From Guyanagaster necrorhizus (lineage: Eukaryota > Basidiomycota > Agaricomycetes > Agaricales > Physalacriaceae), in NCBI RefSeq assembly GCF_019112545.1, contig NW_025064887.1, forward strand, positions 1,339,023 through 1,403,022: a stretch of DNA of 64,000 nucleotides, written 5' to 3'. The notes beneath the pieces are model-generated. The model searched no databases, was not told the DNA's origin, and worked only from the letters and a program-made list of their open reading frames with translations. The position numbers and the translations under genes are program-made. Positions 41,691-55,131 of the stretch are shown piece after piece (position 1 is the first letter of the stretch; each line of letters starts with the position of its first letter).

Positions 41691-44600
41691 TATTGTTGTG
41701 GTTTCACTGCTCTTTGCTTTGACTTTTCAAAGTTTATAGTTCAAGATCTGGTTGATCTCATAATGCTTTTCATCATCAATGAGATCTGGTGGGGGAGATA
41801 GAGGTTGTTTTTGATTTGGAAAAGCTGGAGTGATAAAGGGCATAAGGAGAGATTTATTGAAAACATCATGTATCTTCCAGTTAGTTGGCAAGTGGAGTTT
41901 GTATGCAGATGCACTGACTTTGGCCAGTATAGGGAATAGACTGGTCTGTTTGTTATCCAGTTTTTGTTTAGGATGAGAAAGATAGAGATTTATAGTGTCC
42001 AACTACACTTTATCATTAATGTCATAAGTTTGAGGAGAGGCATGATAGTTGTCATATTGCTTTTTCATGATAGCAGCCACTCTTTCAAAGGTGATCTGGG
42101 TTTCTTAGTGGATTTTAGTCATAGTGGCAGCAAAGTCAGAAGAAGTGAGTGTTAAAGTGTGAATGCATTTATTTTGGGAGATGTTTGGGTGTCAGCCATA
42201 ATTGATGAAAAATGGTGTCTTGTCCATGATAGAATGAACTTGATTGTTATGTTGGAAGACACTGAGTATCAGCCATTCAGCCCAGTCATCTTGTTGATAA
42301 TTAATAAACAACTGCAAGTACTTCTTGATTTCTTGGTTGGCTCTCTCTGTCTGTTTATTTATTTGTGGATGGTATGCTGTTGAGGCATTTTATCAAATAT
42401 TAAGGAGCTGATATAAGTCATCCAAGAACTTAGACATGAACTGTAGTCTTTAATTGGAGATTACAACTTGAGACATGCTGTATTTAGCATATACTTTGTC
42501 ACAAAGGATTTCAGCCCATCCTTCTGAAGTCAGTTCCATTGAACAAGTGATCAGAATGATCATTTTCAAGAACTGATCTATGATGACAATGATAATATCA
42601 TATTCATTGCAATCGAGTAGCCCAGTAATCATATCAACTGAGATGTGTATCCATGGTGTTTATGAGACTTCATTTGGATGCAGCAGTGCAGCCTGAGATT
42701 GTGTGGATGACTTTTCTCTTTGGCATGTTTTGCACTCTTTCACATATTGCTTGATGTTTTAGCCAAGCTTCAGCCACTAGTATTCTCATAGGACTAATTT
42801 TTTAGTCTTTGTGATGCTAGAATGTCCCATGGTGGTATGATTGTGACAAGTGATGATGATCTCACCTCAAAGGGTTTGGTTCTGAGGAATATAGATCTAC
42901 CTGTCATAGTGAATCATGCCATCCTGCATTGTCATTCTCATCCATGGTTCAGAGATGGGGCTACATATTGATCCCACTTCTTGTTGTCCCTGGTTATACT
43001 TTTGATCCACTCATAGATCTCCTCCTCCATCAGCATAATCATGGCCCTAATAATGTTACTCCTTCATTATCACTTCCTCCTTGGTCATGGTCTGCACATT
43101 GACTGAGAAGGTCAGCTTTTTTGTTTGCCATACCAGTCTTGTAGTGTAGAGTGTATAGATATTGGCTTAGTTCTGTCATCTACTGGGCCTGTCGATAGTT
43201 AAGCTTCTGTGGTTGTTAGAAGTACTACAGGTTTTGATAGTCTGTCTAGATTTCAAAGGTCTGGACCATGCCAATTAGATTGTAGTGCCACTCCTTCAGG
43301 GTGAGCATTGTTGCCAACAATTATTTGTCATATATTTCATAGTTCCACTCAGTTGCCATTAGAGCTTTTAAGAGAAATGCTACTGGTCATCATTTTCTAT
43401 CTTGTTCCTGGAAAAGTATGGCTCTAATAGTCTCTTCACTCAAATCAGCTTCAACTCAGAATCTTCTCTCCTGTGTTGGAATCATGAGGATCATGTCTTT
43501 GGCAAGTCATCTTTTAAGATTGTCAAAGGTGATTTGCTATGAGTGGCCCTATGACCAAGAGGTATTGCCAGTTAGTTGCATCATTAGTTGCACAATCTTA
43601 CTATAGTTGCAGATGAACCTTGAATAGAAGTTGGTGAACCCTAAAAAGGATTGCAGCTTCTTCTTCTTTATTGGCTCTGGCTATTCCATTACTCCAGTGA
43701 TCTTGATGGGGTCCATCCAAATACTTCCTTCACTGATGATGACCCTTAAGTACCCCATCTCCAACACTTCAAATTCACATTTCTCAGCCTTCAAAAATAG
43801 TTTGTGCTTTCACATGAGGGCTAGGATCTGTCAGACCAGCTGCTGGTGTTCCTCCTTGGTTTTGGACATGATGAGGATGTTATCCAAGTATATGGTGACT
43901 TTTTTTATGGCAATAAGATCTTTGAATATATTGTTCATCATTCATTAAAAAGTGGCTGGTGAGTTTGTCAATCCAAAGAACATTACTATAAGTTCAAAGA
44001 ACCCTCAGTTTGTTTGGAAGGCAGCTTTTCATTCATCCCCTTTTCTGATGTGCATGTTGTTATATCTCTATTGGACATCCAAATTTGTGTAGTATTTTGC
44101 ACCTCAGAGCTTGTCCATTAGTTCAGAGATCAACAGAAGTGAGTAATGATTTTTGATCATCATCTTGTTAAGCTTTCAGTAATTCTGAACTGGCCAGAGT
44201 TTTCTGTCCTTCTTCTTGATGAAGAAAAAGAGAGAAGCCATTGGAGATTTCAAAAGTTGGATTCTTCTGCTAGAAAGATTCTCATCTAGGAACTTATCAA
44301 GTTTCCACTGTTCCTGATGGCCTAGAGAGTATATCTTGCAGTCAAGGTTGGCATTGGCATTTGGAATGAGCTCAATGGCATGATCTCAGGGTTTTGGTTC
44401 TGGTAGTTCATCAAAACTCTCCTTGTTGAAGAGGTCTCAATAGTCACAAGCTTATTCCAGCACCATTTCTTCAAATGTCTTTTCTTCTTTGCTGGCATTG
44501 GCCTTAGCAGCCAAGTTGTTGGCATGATGCATGGCCCAGATATAAATCTCCTTTTCCAGGTCTATGGTGAGGATTGTTTTACTGTTCTCCATTTTCTCAT

Positions 44601-47600
44601 TCTATTGGTCCTTCAGATCTTCATCAGAGAGCTTGAATGGAATCTTCTGGCATTTGCACCATGTGAATGTGATGCATCTGGTCTTTCAGTTGACCAATAG
44701 GTTGTGTCAGATTAGCCAGTTATGACCTAGAAACACTTCTTTGGTCCTGAGATCTGTGACAGCTAAGTTAATCCACTTGGAATGATCACTGACAGTGAGT
44801 TATAACTTGACAAACTCAGTAATCAAACTGGCTTGGTTTTTTGTTCCATTGGCATTATAGACAGAGATGAGAGCCACTGTTGCCCTCATGTGTAATTGAT
44901 GCTTCTCGATGAAAGCATGATTGATCAAACTGTCAGTGCAACCACTGTCAATTAGAGTAGTGACTGCATAAGTGGATCAGTTGGTCAGAGTTTTGATTTG
45001 AACTTTGGTGGTTAAGTCTCACTCTGAGATCTTGGTTCAATGAATATACTTTTGAGGTCCATGTAATTTGTTGAGCCACTCCAGTGCATGACAGCATTCC
45101 ATCTTCTGCATCTCTTCCACCATTTCATTGATTACTTCCTTGGCTCTGGTTTTATATATCCAATTCTTGAGTACAGCTTTGGCCTCTTCTTTAGCCCTGG
45201 CATTCTTGATGGCTCACCAAATCCATTCAGTATCAAATGGCTTGAGCTATTTTGTGGGGGTTTCTCCTCCTGTTTGGCCAGAGAGCAATTGAGTTTTAGT
45301 TTTTGGCAATTCAGATGGCATGTGTTTTACAGTGGAGGATCAGAGTATATTTGAATGCATATTTAAGTTAGACATAGAAGTATCTATAGAAGTACTATTA
45401 GTCTGTCCTTTGGCTACTTGTGACACACTGTTCTTTCTGGCTGACCCAATGGAATTGCTCATTGATCAGCCTCATCTTTTATCTCTTCAATTCTGGTCTC
45501 TATGCTGAGTTCTTCTGCTTCCTTTTGCAGTTCAGCAATTTATGCTCAAATGTCCTCATATGTCTACTTCTTCTTTGGACAGTCTTTCAGCATGTGGCCC
45601 TTTTGGCCACAGTTGAAATACTTGCCTTCCTTCTTCAATTGATCAATGTCCATGGGCTTACCAGTCCCAATATATGTAGTCTCTGTTTCCATCTTTTGAG
45701 TTCCATAGAAGAACATGCTGGTTATTGATAATTCAGTTTTGGTAGCACTAGACTGATTGCTGGTCTTTTGATTTGAAGTCATTGGCTGCTTCCAGTACTT
45801 CTGTAAGTTCATCTGCTCTGCCTTCTGCTGCTGCCATTCCTTATACATCTTGATGACCCTCTCCTTCCATTTATCATACCCTTTTGAGATGAACTTGCCA
45901 ATGTCATGAGCTTAGCAAGCTATTCTAGCTTGTCAAAGTATTCTGTGGCTGCTTTGTTGCTCATCTGGAATTCTTTAATCTTTGATTTATGGACTTCTTA
46001 GATGGCTGGGTTGATGAATTTATCATTAAGCATCTGCTTAAAAACAGGCCAAGAGAGGAAATGATGGTGTTGGTGGATGGTGGAGTAGAAGTTCAGTGAA
46101 ATTAGTATCTACTATATCTTCACTTTGTCTTCAAGGTAGAAGACCACAAACATGATCTTGTTTATATCATTTCCTAAATACATGATATAGACTTCAAAAT
46201 ATTGTTCACAGTCTATAAGAAATTGATCAATATCATCAGAGGCACTCTTGAAGAAGTAGAGCTTCTAGAACAAGACAGACTTGCATTGAAGTATGGCAGC
46301 ATTTTCTGAGAGAGTGCTCATCAGGTTGGGCCATTCATTAAATGATGGGTGCCACCAGTCAGTTGGCAGGTCAGGGAATGAGTGTAGAGAGTTGTTGTCA
46401 GTGATAGAACTTTCCTGTGAGAGAGCTTCTTTTCAGACAATTACTCCATTTTGAATCATAAATCCAAGCTTGATGGCTTCAGAGTCATCATAGATTGGTT
46501 CTTTTCTCCCACTACTTCCTTTGGCCTTGTCAGATGGGAATTGTCCACTAAGGAGCCAGCTTTTCTTGCTGGTCCATGAGTTACAAAATCTGATAAGTCA
46601 GATAGTCAGCTGTGGTTGGGACCAAGAAAGCTAAGTTGCTAAAGAATGAGTTGATGAGGTGGAGTATGAAAACTGACTGATAGTAGTTCAGAGTGATGGT
46701 GCCATATATACAGCACATTTTGGGGTGACTGATAAGGTCTATAGCATTGGTTTGATATCATATTTTGATATGTATTCAGATAGCCAGCCAAGTTGATTCT
46801 CAGAGTGTCTTCTGTTATAAGTGGAAATAGTATATTTAGTAGCAGAATATTGTAAAATATTCTGCTTTTCAAGATCATCTGCTAAAATATACTTGCATCC
46901 AAGAGACAAGACCAACCAGACTGCATTCTGCCATAAAAATGCTACACCATTCTGATATAGCTAATGATACTCCTTCTCATACTCCCACTGAATCTCCTCT
47001 AATAATGCTTCTTCATCTGTGTTTTTGTTGGCATACTCTCTAAGTTATTTCCAATCAAGAGGGACATTGTCTCCTGCATCATCCTTATTGCTCTCTCTAT
47101 CTCTCTCATCCCCACTGCCCTCTTTGAGGAAACTGTCATATGAGTCATAGATTGGCAGCATCAGAGGTTTGATCCTTGCTAATGAGCTGGTTGTCATTCT
47201 AGTTGCTAGATCCAGTGACATTGGCTGGAGGAAGAGGCTGAAGGAGAGTAGCCCTGAGGTTGAAGTCATACCTGTGGCCTCTATACACTCTCACCATCTC
47301 CAGGTCTCAGCTATAGACATGAAAGTTAGCATAAAATCAGGGATTAAGAAAGAGTCATGTGATTCTCTCTCTCAAGAAGCAGTGGAGACCCTGGTTAGGG
47401 ATGTGGGCATTGAGAGGAACTCAAAGCCTATAGGCATTGAGAACAGAGTCAGAATTTGAGGGGATGGTGTCAGTATTAGTGATACTGACACTTCAGAGAG
47501 AGAGATTATCATCTCTCCTTCTGGCTTCATCAGTGATGATAACCTCAGTAGATCCTGTCCAAGGGTCTGTTTCTGTTCTAGCAGGTGTACTAGGCTCTCA

Positions 47601-49045
47601 GAATAGAGAGCCAGCATAATCTGCTTGATAGTCATGAGTGCTGGATCTCCCTGATCTCCACTCAGTGACTTTGAACTCTCATTGTTTTTGTTGATACTGA
47701 GCATTATATAGCTTATCATAATGGATGGCCTCTTGTCAGGTTTGCTCAGCTTCTGTCCAGTTGAGGTCTTAGACAACCTCTCTCCTGACTGCCTCAATTT
47801 CCTTGGTGGTAAAATCTCTGGTGTCATACTCAAGCTGATCAGCAACTATTAGTTCCCACCATTCACCTGAGCCTTCAGACCCAGAATATAGGTCAGTGTA
47901 CTCAGTTGGCAGTAGGCTGAACTCTGAGGTCACACAGAGAGAGTCTCCAGAGTGTATGAGTGAAATAGGTTTAGGTCTTAGAGCCACTCTAAGGGTATCA
48001 AGAGAGTTCCTAGCATGGTCTCCAGTGCTGTGTGCTGAGGAGAAGAGATTATTAGAGGGTGTGTCATCAAAGAAATTGTTGGAGATATTCTCATCCTTAT
48101 GGTCTGAGATGAGAGAGAACTCTGATGGGACCCATGGGTTCCTGAAACTGGTGAGTTATAAGCTGGTCTATCTGCTGGCTGGTTGAGAGAGATATTGATG
48201 TCTTTCTTCTTGCAGAAGACTCTGCAAATCTGCTCTTCTAGTGTCAGCTTTGAGTATGGCTCCTGCCATAGGCTGGAGAGAGGTTCTGGGAGAGACTGGG
48301 ATATCATAGAGGGGAAGATCAGAGGTGGCATTTCAAAGGATTCAACAGATTTGTTGGAACTCTTAGTAGTGCTTGACTGCTCAAGCAGTGATTGATTAGC
48401 ATCTCTGACAGAGTTGGATGATCACCAATAAACCTAACAGCATTCTGATGATGGAAGCTAGAAGATCAAAGAATTTATGGTTGAAGTTCAGAGATGATAG
48501 GTTGATAGATGACATTTGGTTTTCTCCACACTATTGTGCATGAGGAAAGGAAATTGATAGCTTTGAGCTAATTGTTAAGTCCAAGTCATATGTGATCATT
48601 AACATGTGATAAACTGATATCACTTCATGCTTGAGTGTTCTGTCAGAGTTTACTGATATGTTTATTGATCAGTATGCTTCAAAGCTGTAAGTGATTGGCT
48701 CAAGAGTAGAATAGTATAAAGATAAACTTTAGCTTGAAGCTGGGGTTATACCAGCAAGAGCCATTCTACTTGTATACTACAGTGTGTGCTAAATAAATAT
48801 GCAACTACCTATTGTGTCTGTCCAAGTCATTGTGCTTGTTGTCCTTGAGCATTGTTACTACCTACAAAAGAGTGATTGTGTGTCATTGAGTGTTGTTGTT
48901 GTATTAAAAGACAATGACTGATCCAGCTTGTTATGTTGACTAAGTCATTCTCACAGTTCTAAGTGCTGGAGTTGGTGCCCTGACTAAGCATAAATAGAGG
49001 CTAAGTTCTGAAAGAAATAGAAAGAAATAAGAAAAAATCATAACA
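41691..49045 (-). mobile_element. Ty3/gypsy element C, truncated at the 3' end
   Basis: Right LTR 48573-49045 (473 bp, TGTTAAGTCC..ATAACA). Internal order right to left: primer site AGCTTTGAGCTAA (48,558-48,570), gag from 48515 (MSSINLSSLNF), zinc knuckle KYFNCGQKGHMLKDC (~45.6 kb), protease TLIDSGCTDSLINHAF (~44.95 kb), RT with YLDN at 43879-43890, RNase H, integrase with NASTAYHPQ and the GPF/Y-like module KVSASAYKLHLP. The chromodomain breaks off after HYEINQILNYK at 41,691, where the LTR2 fragment begins, so purine tract and 3' LTR are gone. No target duplication. Confidence 0.8.
48573..49045 (-). repeat. Element C 5' LTR (right), 473 bp
   Basis: Homologous to the LTRs of A and D. The R region reads TTAGCTTGAAGCT (+ strand, ~48,729), the TG version of the primer-pairing 13-mer. 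Followed by TCAGC, then gag of another copy. Confidence 0.85.
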
Positions 49046-50077
49046 TCAGCTTTCTGCTGCCAGTGTAGGTTGTGCTGGTGCCTGTTTTCTGGGTGTTATA
49101 TGTGAGAGTACTGGAAGATGAGATGGCAGCTTTAGCAGTGCCAGTTTGATTGGTAGGCTTCACAGTCTGCAATTGGTATGGCTTGTGATTGTCCTGAAGA
49201 TTTGTTTGTTTGGCCTTCTGCCACTATCATTCTTTGTACATCTCAATGATCCATTCCTTCCATGCATCATGCTCCTTCAGGATGTTCATCCTGATGTCTG
49301 AGATTATCTTGATATAGAAGGGAGGTGCTCCTTGCTTGAGGATCTCAACCATCCTCCTATCATCAGTGATATCATCCTATATCCTGGCAAGCTTGCTGAG
49401 TTGCTTGAGCTCATTGAAGTATTTAGTGATAGACTTGTCTTCCATCTTGTAGTCTTTTATCTTGCTCTTGTGTGCTTCTTGTACCACAGAGTTGATGAAT
49501 TTGTCATTGAGTATTTGCTTAAAGATGGGCCAGGACAGCAGTCAATAGTGCTGTCTGGTCTCAGAGTAGAATTTAGGGGATTGTAAGATCCACTAAGTCT
49601 TTGTCTTATCCTCAAGATAGGATGAGATGAATGTGACTTTGTTTATATCCATACCAAGGTCAGCAGTGTATACTTTAAAATATTGTTCACAATCAATGAA
49701 GAACTGATCAATGTTATCTGATGCACTCTTAAAGAGGCAGGGCTTTCAGAGTAAATTGAGTCTGCACTGGAGGACAGCAGCATTTTCTGGCAGTATCCCC
49801 ATTGAGTTCAGGTATTCATTAAAGGGTGGTTATCACCATTCTGCTGGCAGTCTGGGAAGTGAATGTAGGGAATTGTCATCAGCAAAGAAGCTCCCTATTA
49901 GTCCTGCTTCTTTTTGCATGATTACTTCATTTCATATAGTAAATCTCATCTTAATGGCCTCAGAGTCATCCTTTACAGGGTCCTTTCCACTCCCTTTGGC
50001 TTCATCAGATGGTGGTTGTCCTCCTAAGAGTTGGCTTCCTTTGTCAGTCTATGGATTTTAGAATCCAAAGTTTGGGT
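49046..50077 (-). pseudogene. Gag fragment of a further gypsy copy (D1)
   Basis: Mid-gag sequence collinear with ~27.1-26.9 kb and ~45.8-46.6 kb of A and C, without knuckle, pol or LTR. It begins at the right end of C's LTR and ends at an LTR3 fragment, so it may be target DNA of C or a separate piece. Confidence 0.6.
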
Positions 50078-50542
50078 TGCTATTCATCTCTGAGGGTAGT
50101 ATTCCTCTATCTATTCCTGTTGCCATCATTTCATTTCTCTGTTTAGCACTCAGTTATTCAGATACCTTTCTTTGGGTCTCAGTTCTCTGTTCTAAGATGT
50201 ATCTTATCAGTGCATCAATGGCTGTGCATTCTTGATCAATGTGATCAGGATTGCCAATCATATTTTGATTATATTCTTTTTATCTTTAGCATGCTCCCTT
50301 GTAATGGTATTGGTGCATTTAGAGCCAAGTGCTGGGATCTCACATGCAGTCTAACCCCTCTGGTATTAGTCTGCTACTAGGCCATGCACTCTGCTCATTG
50401 TTACTTCAGTTTAGCCTTATGATGGCTAGGTTTCTGTGCACTCTTATCCTATTCTCCATTACATGCTTACTGGACTGAAATGCCATCCATGTATTCTCAA
50501 TTTCTGCAATTTTACATGCCTGAACATGAAGAGGGTGTGTCA
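50078..50542. repeat. LTR3 fragment, 465 bp, direct repeat of 40,720-41,187
   Basis: Starts TGCTATTCATCTCTGAG and ends GTGTGTCA; both copies share the stretch around TTTAGAGCCAAGTGCT. It separates a gag fragment on the left from an RT start on the right, so it marks a junction of two different gypsy copies. Confidence 0.8.
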
Positions 50543-53500
50543 CCAAAGAATATCACTGTTGGTTTGAACAGGCTCTGGTTGGTCCAGAATGCTGTCTTCC
50601 TTGGTACAAATATTATTGTAACCCTAGTAGACATCCAATTTGGTGTAGTACTTGGCACCTCTGAGTTTGTCTATCAGTTCAGAGATTAGAGAAAGTGAAT
50701 AATGATTCTTGATCATCATTTCATTAAGCTTTCAGTAATCCTGTACAGGACAGAGTTTGTCATTCTTCTTTTTGACAAAGAAGGGTGATGCCATCAGAGA
50801 TTTCAAGAGTCAGATTCATCTGCTCAAGAGGTTCTCTTCTAAGAATTGGTTGAGCTCCTGTTATTTGTGATTGCTGAGGGGGTAGATTTTGCAATCAAGA
50901 TTTGCATTGGCATTGGGAATAAGCTCAATGGTATGGTCTCATAGCTTCAGATCTGGTAATTTATGGAAGCTTTCTTTATCAAATAGGTCCTAGTAGTCTC
51001 AGGCCCACTTAGGGACTATTTCTTCAAACATCTTCTCCTCCTTCTCTGTGTTGGTCTTTGCAGCCAGATCATTAGCATTATGCATTGCTCAAATGTGCAA
51101 TGCCTGTTGTACATCAATGGTGAGTATTGTTTTGCCATCCTCTATCTCTTTGTTTCATCTATCTTTCAGATCTTCATCCAATAGTTTGAAAGGAATTTTC
51201 CAGCATCTACACCATGTGAATGTAATCTGCCCTGTTTTTCAATTGACTAAGGGGTTGTGTCAGATCAACCAGTCATGGCCTAGAAACACCTCCTTTGTTC
51301 CTAGGTTGATGATAGCCAAGTCAATCTGTTCAGAATGATCTCCAATGGTCAGATGGAGTTTGACAAACTCTGTTATCAAACTGGCTTGGTTCTTTGTTTC
51401 ATTTGCATTGTAAACTGATATAAGGACAGTGGTGGCCCTAGTGGAAAGATTATGCCTGTTGACAAAGACTTGGTTGATAGAACTTCCTGTACAGCTGCTG
51501 TCAATCAGGTGGTTATCATATACATGGACCAATTAGTAAGTGTCTTGATCTGGGCTTTAGTGATCAGATCTCATCCCAGGGTTTTTGTCTGTCATACATA
51601 TCATTGGGGTCCCTGAAGTTCATCAAGCCACTCCAAGGCTTGGCATCATTCTGCCTTTCTCATTTCTTCAATCATTTCATCAATGACTTCTTTGGTTCAG
51701 ATCTTATGTACCCAATTTTTGAGTACTGTCTTTGCTGTCTCCTCTGTTAGTGCTTCTTTGATGGTCCTCCAGGTTCACTTGGTATTAAATAGCTTGAGCC
51801 ATCTGGTGGGGGTCTCTCCCTCTGTTTGGCCTATAGGTGTCTGAGTTTTATTTTTTGGTGATTCATTAGTGGTGCATATAGTGATGGGGGATTCAGGTAT
51901 ATTTGAATGCATATATAATTTAGATATAGAAGTAACTATAGAGATACTATCAGTCTATCCAGCAGCTGTTTGTCACACACTATGAAGTCCTTTGGCTGAC
52001 CTAGTGGAATTGCTCACTAGTCAGCTCTGTCTTTTACTTTCTCTATCTTAGTTTTCATCCCAAGTTCTTTGTCCTCCTTCTGTAATTTGGCAATTTAGGC
52101 CTGAATTTCTTCATGCATTCATTTCTTCTTCAGGCAGTTTCTCAACATGTGGCCTTTCTGACCACAATTGAAACACTTCTCTTCTTTTTTCAATCAGTCA
52201 ATGTCCATAGGCTTGCCAGCCTCAGTGTATGTAGTTTCTGTTCCTGTCTTTTGGGTCCCATAGGAGGATGTACTACTTGTTAACAAGGACTCCATCTTGG
52301 TGGCACCAGTTTGATTGCCAGACTTCTGATTTGAAGTCAAAGACTGGCTCAGCTTCCAGTACTCCTATAAGTTGGCTTGCTCCACCTTCTGTCATGCTGC
52401 TCTTTATACATCTTGATGATCTGTTCCTTTCATTTACCATATTCCTTCAGGATGAATTTCCCAATGTTGGAGATCATCTTAATGTAAAATAATGAAGCTC
52501 TTCATTCAAGTGCTTTCACCATTCTTCTATTATCAGCAGTGTTGTCCCATATCCCAGCAAGTTTGGTGAGCCATTCCAGCTCATCAAAGTATTCTGTAGC
52601 CACTTTGTTGCCCATTCTGTACTCCTTGATTTTGGCTTTGTGGACTTCCTGTATGACAGAGTCAATGAATTTGTCATTGAGTATCTGTTTGAATATGAGC
52701 CATGATGGCAGTCAGTGATGCTGTTTAGTGGTTGAATAGAAGTTTGGAGAGATAAGTATCTATTATGTTTTTGCCTTATCCTCTAGATAGGAGGAGGCAA
52801 ACATGATCTTGTTCAGGTTGATCTCTAAGTAGGCAATATACACTTCAAAGTATTGTTTGCAATCAATTAAGAACCAATTGATATTGTCTGATGCACTCTT
52901 AAAAGAGTGGAGCTTTCAGAGTAGATTGGGTTTGCACTGAAGGATAGCAGCATTCTTGGGTAGTGTGCTCATGGGGTTGGACCACTGATCAAAGGGTAGG
53001 CACTGCCACTTGGTTGGCAGGCTGGAGAATGAATGGAGAGATCCATCATCAGCAATAGGACTTCTCATTGGAGCTGCTTCTTTTCATACTATTACTCTAT
53101 TTCAGACTGTAAACCCAAGTTTGATGGCTTCAGGATCATCCTTTATTGGCTCCTTTTCACTTCCTTCAGCCTTGTCAGATGGTAGTTGCCTGCTGAGGAG
53201 ATAGCTGCTCTTGCCAGTCTATGGATTGTGGAACTTGTCAGGTCAGGTGGTTGGCTGTGGTCAGGATTGTGAGAGCCAATTTGTTGAGGTTCAGACAAAA
53301 GAGATGGAGTATGAATAGTGGCTTATACTTGTTCAAATTGATGGAGCTGTATAGATAGCTTATCTTAGAGTGATAGACAGGGTCCATAGCATTGGCTGAA
53401 TATTATATTTTGACTTGTACCTTGGCAATGAGCCAAGGTGGTCTTTCAGATGTCTGGTGTTATAGATATCAATTGCATACTTGGTGGTGGAATATTGTAA

Positions 53501-53725
53501 AATATCCCACTGCTCATCATCATCTGAATGAATATACTTTTGCTCCATGTCTGAGGCTAACCACTGATCATTCCTTCACAGGAAGGTAACTCCCTTCCTG
53601 TACAGTTCTTCATATTCTGTCTCCCTTATGTATTGTATTTCTTTAATCAATGCCTCTTTATCTGTTTCTTCTTCTGAGTACTCTTACTATCTCCACTTAA
53701 GAGAGACATTTTAAATTCTCTCCAC

Positions 53726-55131
53726 TGATATGCAGGCTACATGTCCAGCCCTATAATTTGCAAATTCTGCATAACACACTAGAATATGCTAGTAACTGAG
53801 AATCATTAGCTAGTAAAGGACTATGGCTGAGGCTCTGAGCTGATAGTCATGCTAGTCACCAATACTAAGTCCAAAAGGGACTTTGTAAAATAACATGGCC
53901 TAAGGATAAAAATCCTAAGTCAGGTTTGAACTTAGAAAAGTTCAGCACCACATCTTGGAAAATACTAAGTCCAAGTTGGACTTAGAAATGGTACCTCAAA
54001 TGGGGCTAATTCTACATGCCACTAAGACAAGTATATTCTAAGACAGCTAGAGGTATAATACCATAGCCAGTTGTGGAGTATTGAGTAGAGATAGCATCAT
54101 CCAGGAGCAGTAAGAAGTGAGACCCAATGATCTGTGGCTAGCACTGTGAGTTTTGACTCAAATGCCTAAGTCCAAATTTCCTAGGTATCAGGTGACCTAA
54201 GGGACTTAGAATTGAGAGGAATAGAGTGGATAGGACCGGTTGACCGGGCCTGATCGATCAAGCTACTAAGAATAACTCAGAGGATTAAAACTCTGAGCAG
54301 ACAGAAAGGAGTTAAATACCCACAGGCACTGTAGGCTTAAAATAAAGCTGTGCGGTGGCCAGGCAGGTCTGGGCAAGCCTAGGGGAGTCCAGGAGTGCCG
54401 CCATTCCGGAATAATGGCCTGATTCCACTTTAAACAGGAGAAATATTATTTTGAATGCTTTATTTATAGATTCTGTACCTGTTGTTGGTGTATAAAAGAA
54501 GGGAATGAGGGGGGAATAGAAAGCAAGCGACCCACCCCCACGTTCAGGCCTTCTAGCCCACTGTAGCTAGTCCCTGGGACAATGGATTTTGAGTTCTGCT
54601 TCGACTTAGTGATTTATTTAAGTTGCTTTGTCACTTAGAGAGAGGATTAGATTGGAATTATAACTATATTTTGGGTTTTGGATTAATTTGGGTTCCAAAC
54701 TATAAGGGTTTCAGCATCAGAGTACAAGTTCTTCAGTTTTGAGGACTGCTAGCCAGCCAAGAGTGCAGCTAGTCAAGCCTAAGTGCTTGATAGACTTAGT
54801 ATTTGGATTTCAGAGTTCATTGGGTTTTGGAATATTCTAAGTTGATTTGGAGCGCAATTTGGTGTTGATTCTAAGTCCTAATTATACTTAAACATTGCTA
54901 TAAACTACTCTCATGAGTATTGAATCTTTGAAAGCAAGATGGAGTTAAATAACTGTCTTTATTGACTGTTTCTTTGATTTTACTTAAGACTGCAAGAGTG
55001 CTTCTATCATACTCAAAACAACCGACCTCAACTGTATTTGGTGATTGTGTATTGAGTGGTTAGGTGTTGGTGTTTGAGAGTTCATTCCTCATTCACTTCT
55101 CTTAGTCACTTAGCTGTTACCAAGCACATCA
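53726..55131 (+). repeat. Solo LTR2, copy 2, 1,406 bp, with CCAC target duplication
   Basis: TGATATGC..GCACATCA flanked by CCAC (53722-53725 and 55132-55135). Removing it restores continuous gag of element D, matching element A near 27.9 kb. TATAAAAG at 54491-54498 is a TATA box and fixes the + orientation. It retains more CpG than copy 1, for instance GACCGGTTGACCGGG near 54,234. Confidence 0.88.

Noticed and set aside
47169..47459. 96-codon + strand frame in element C
   Set aside because: Antisense of gag, parallel to the frames at 28001 and 55185 in other copies, so not independent evidence of a gene.
40720..50542. The 466-bp direct repeats as LTRs of one 9.8-kb element
   Set aside because: No target duplication, and the adjacent internal sequence on the right is mid-gag rather than a primer site and gag start.
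37081..55131. Inverted LTR2 copies as ends of a giant DNA transposon
   Set aside because: Each is a complete TG..CA LTR with its own TATA box; copy 2 has its own CCAC target duplication.
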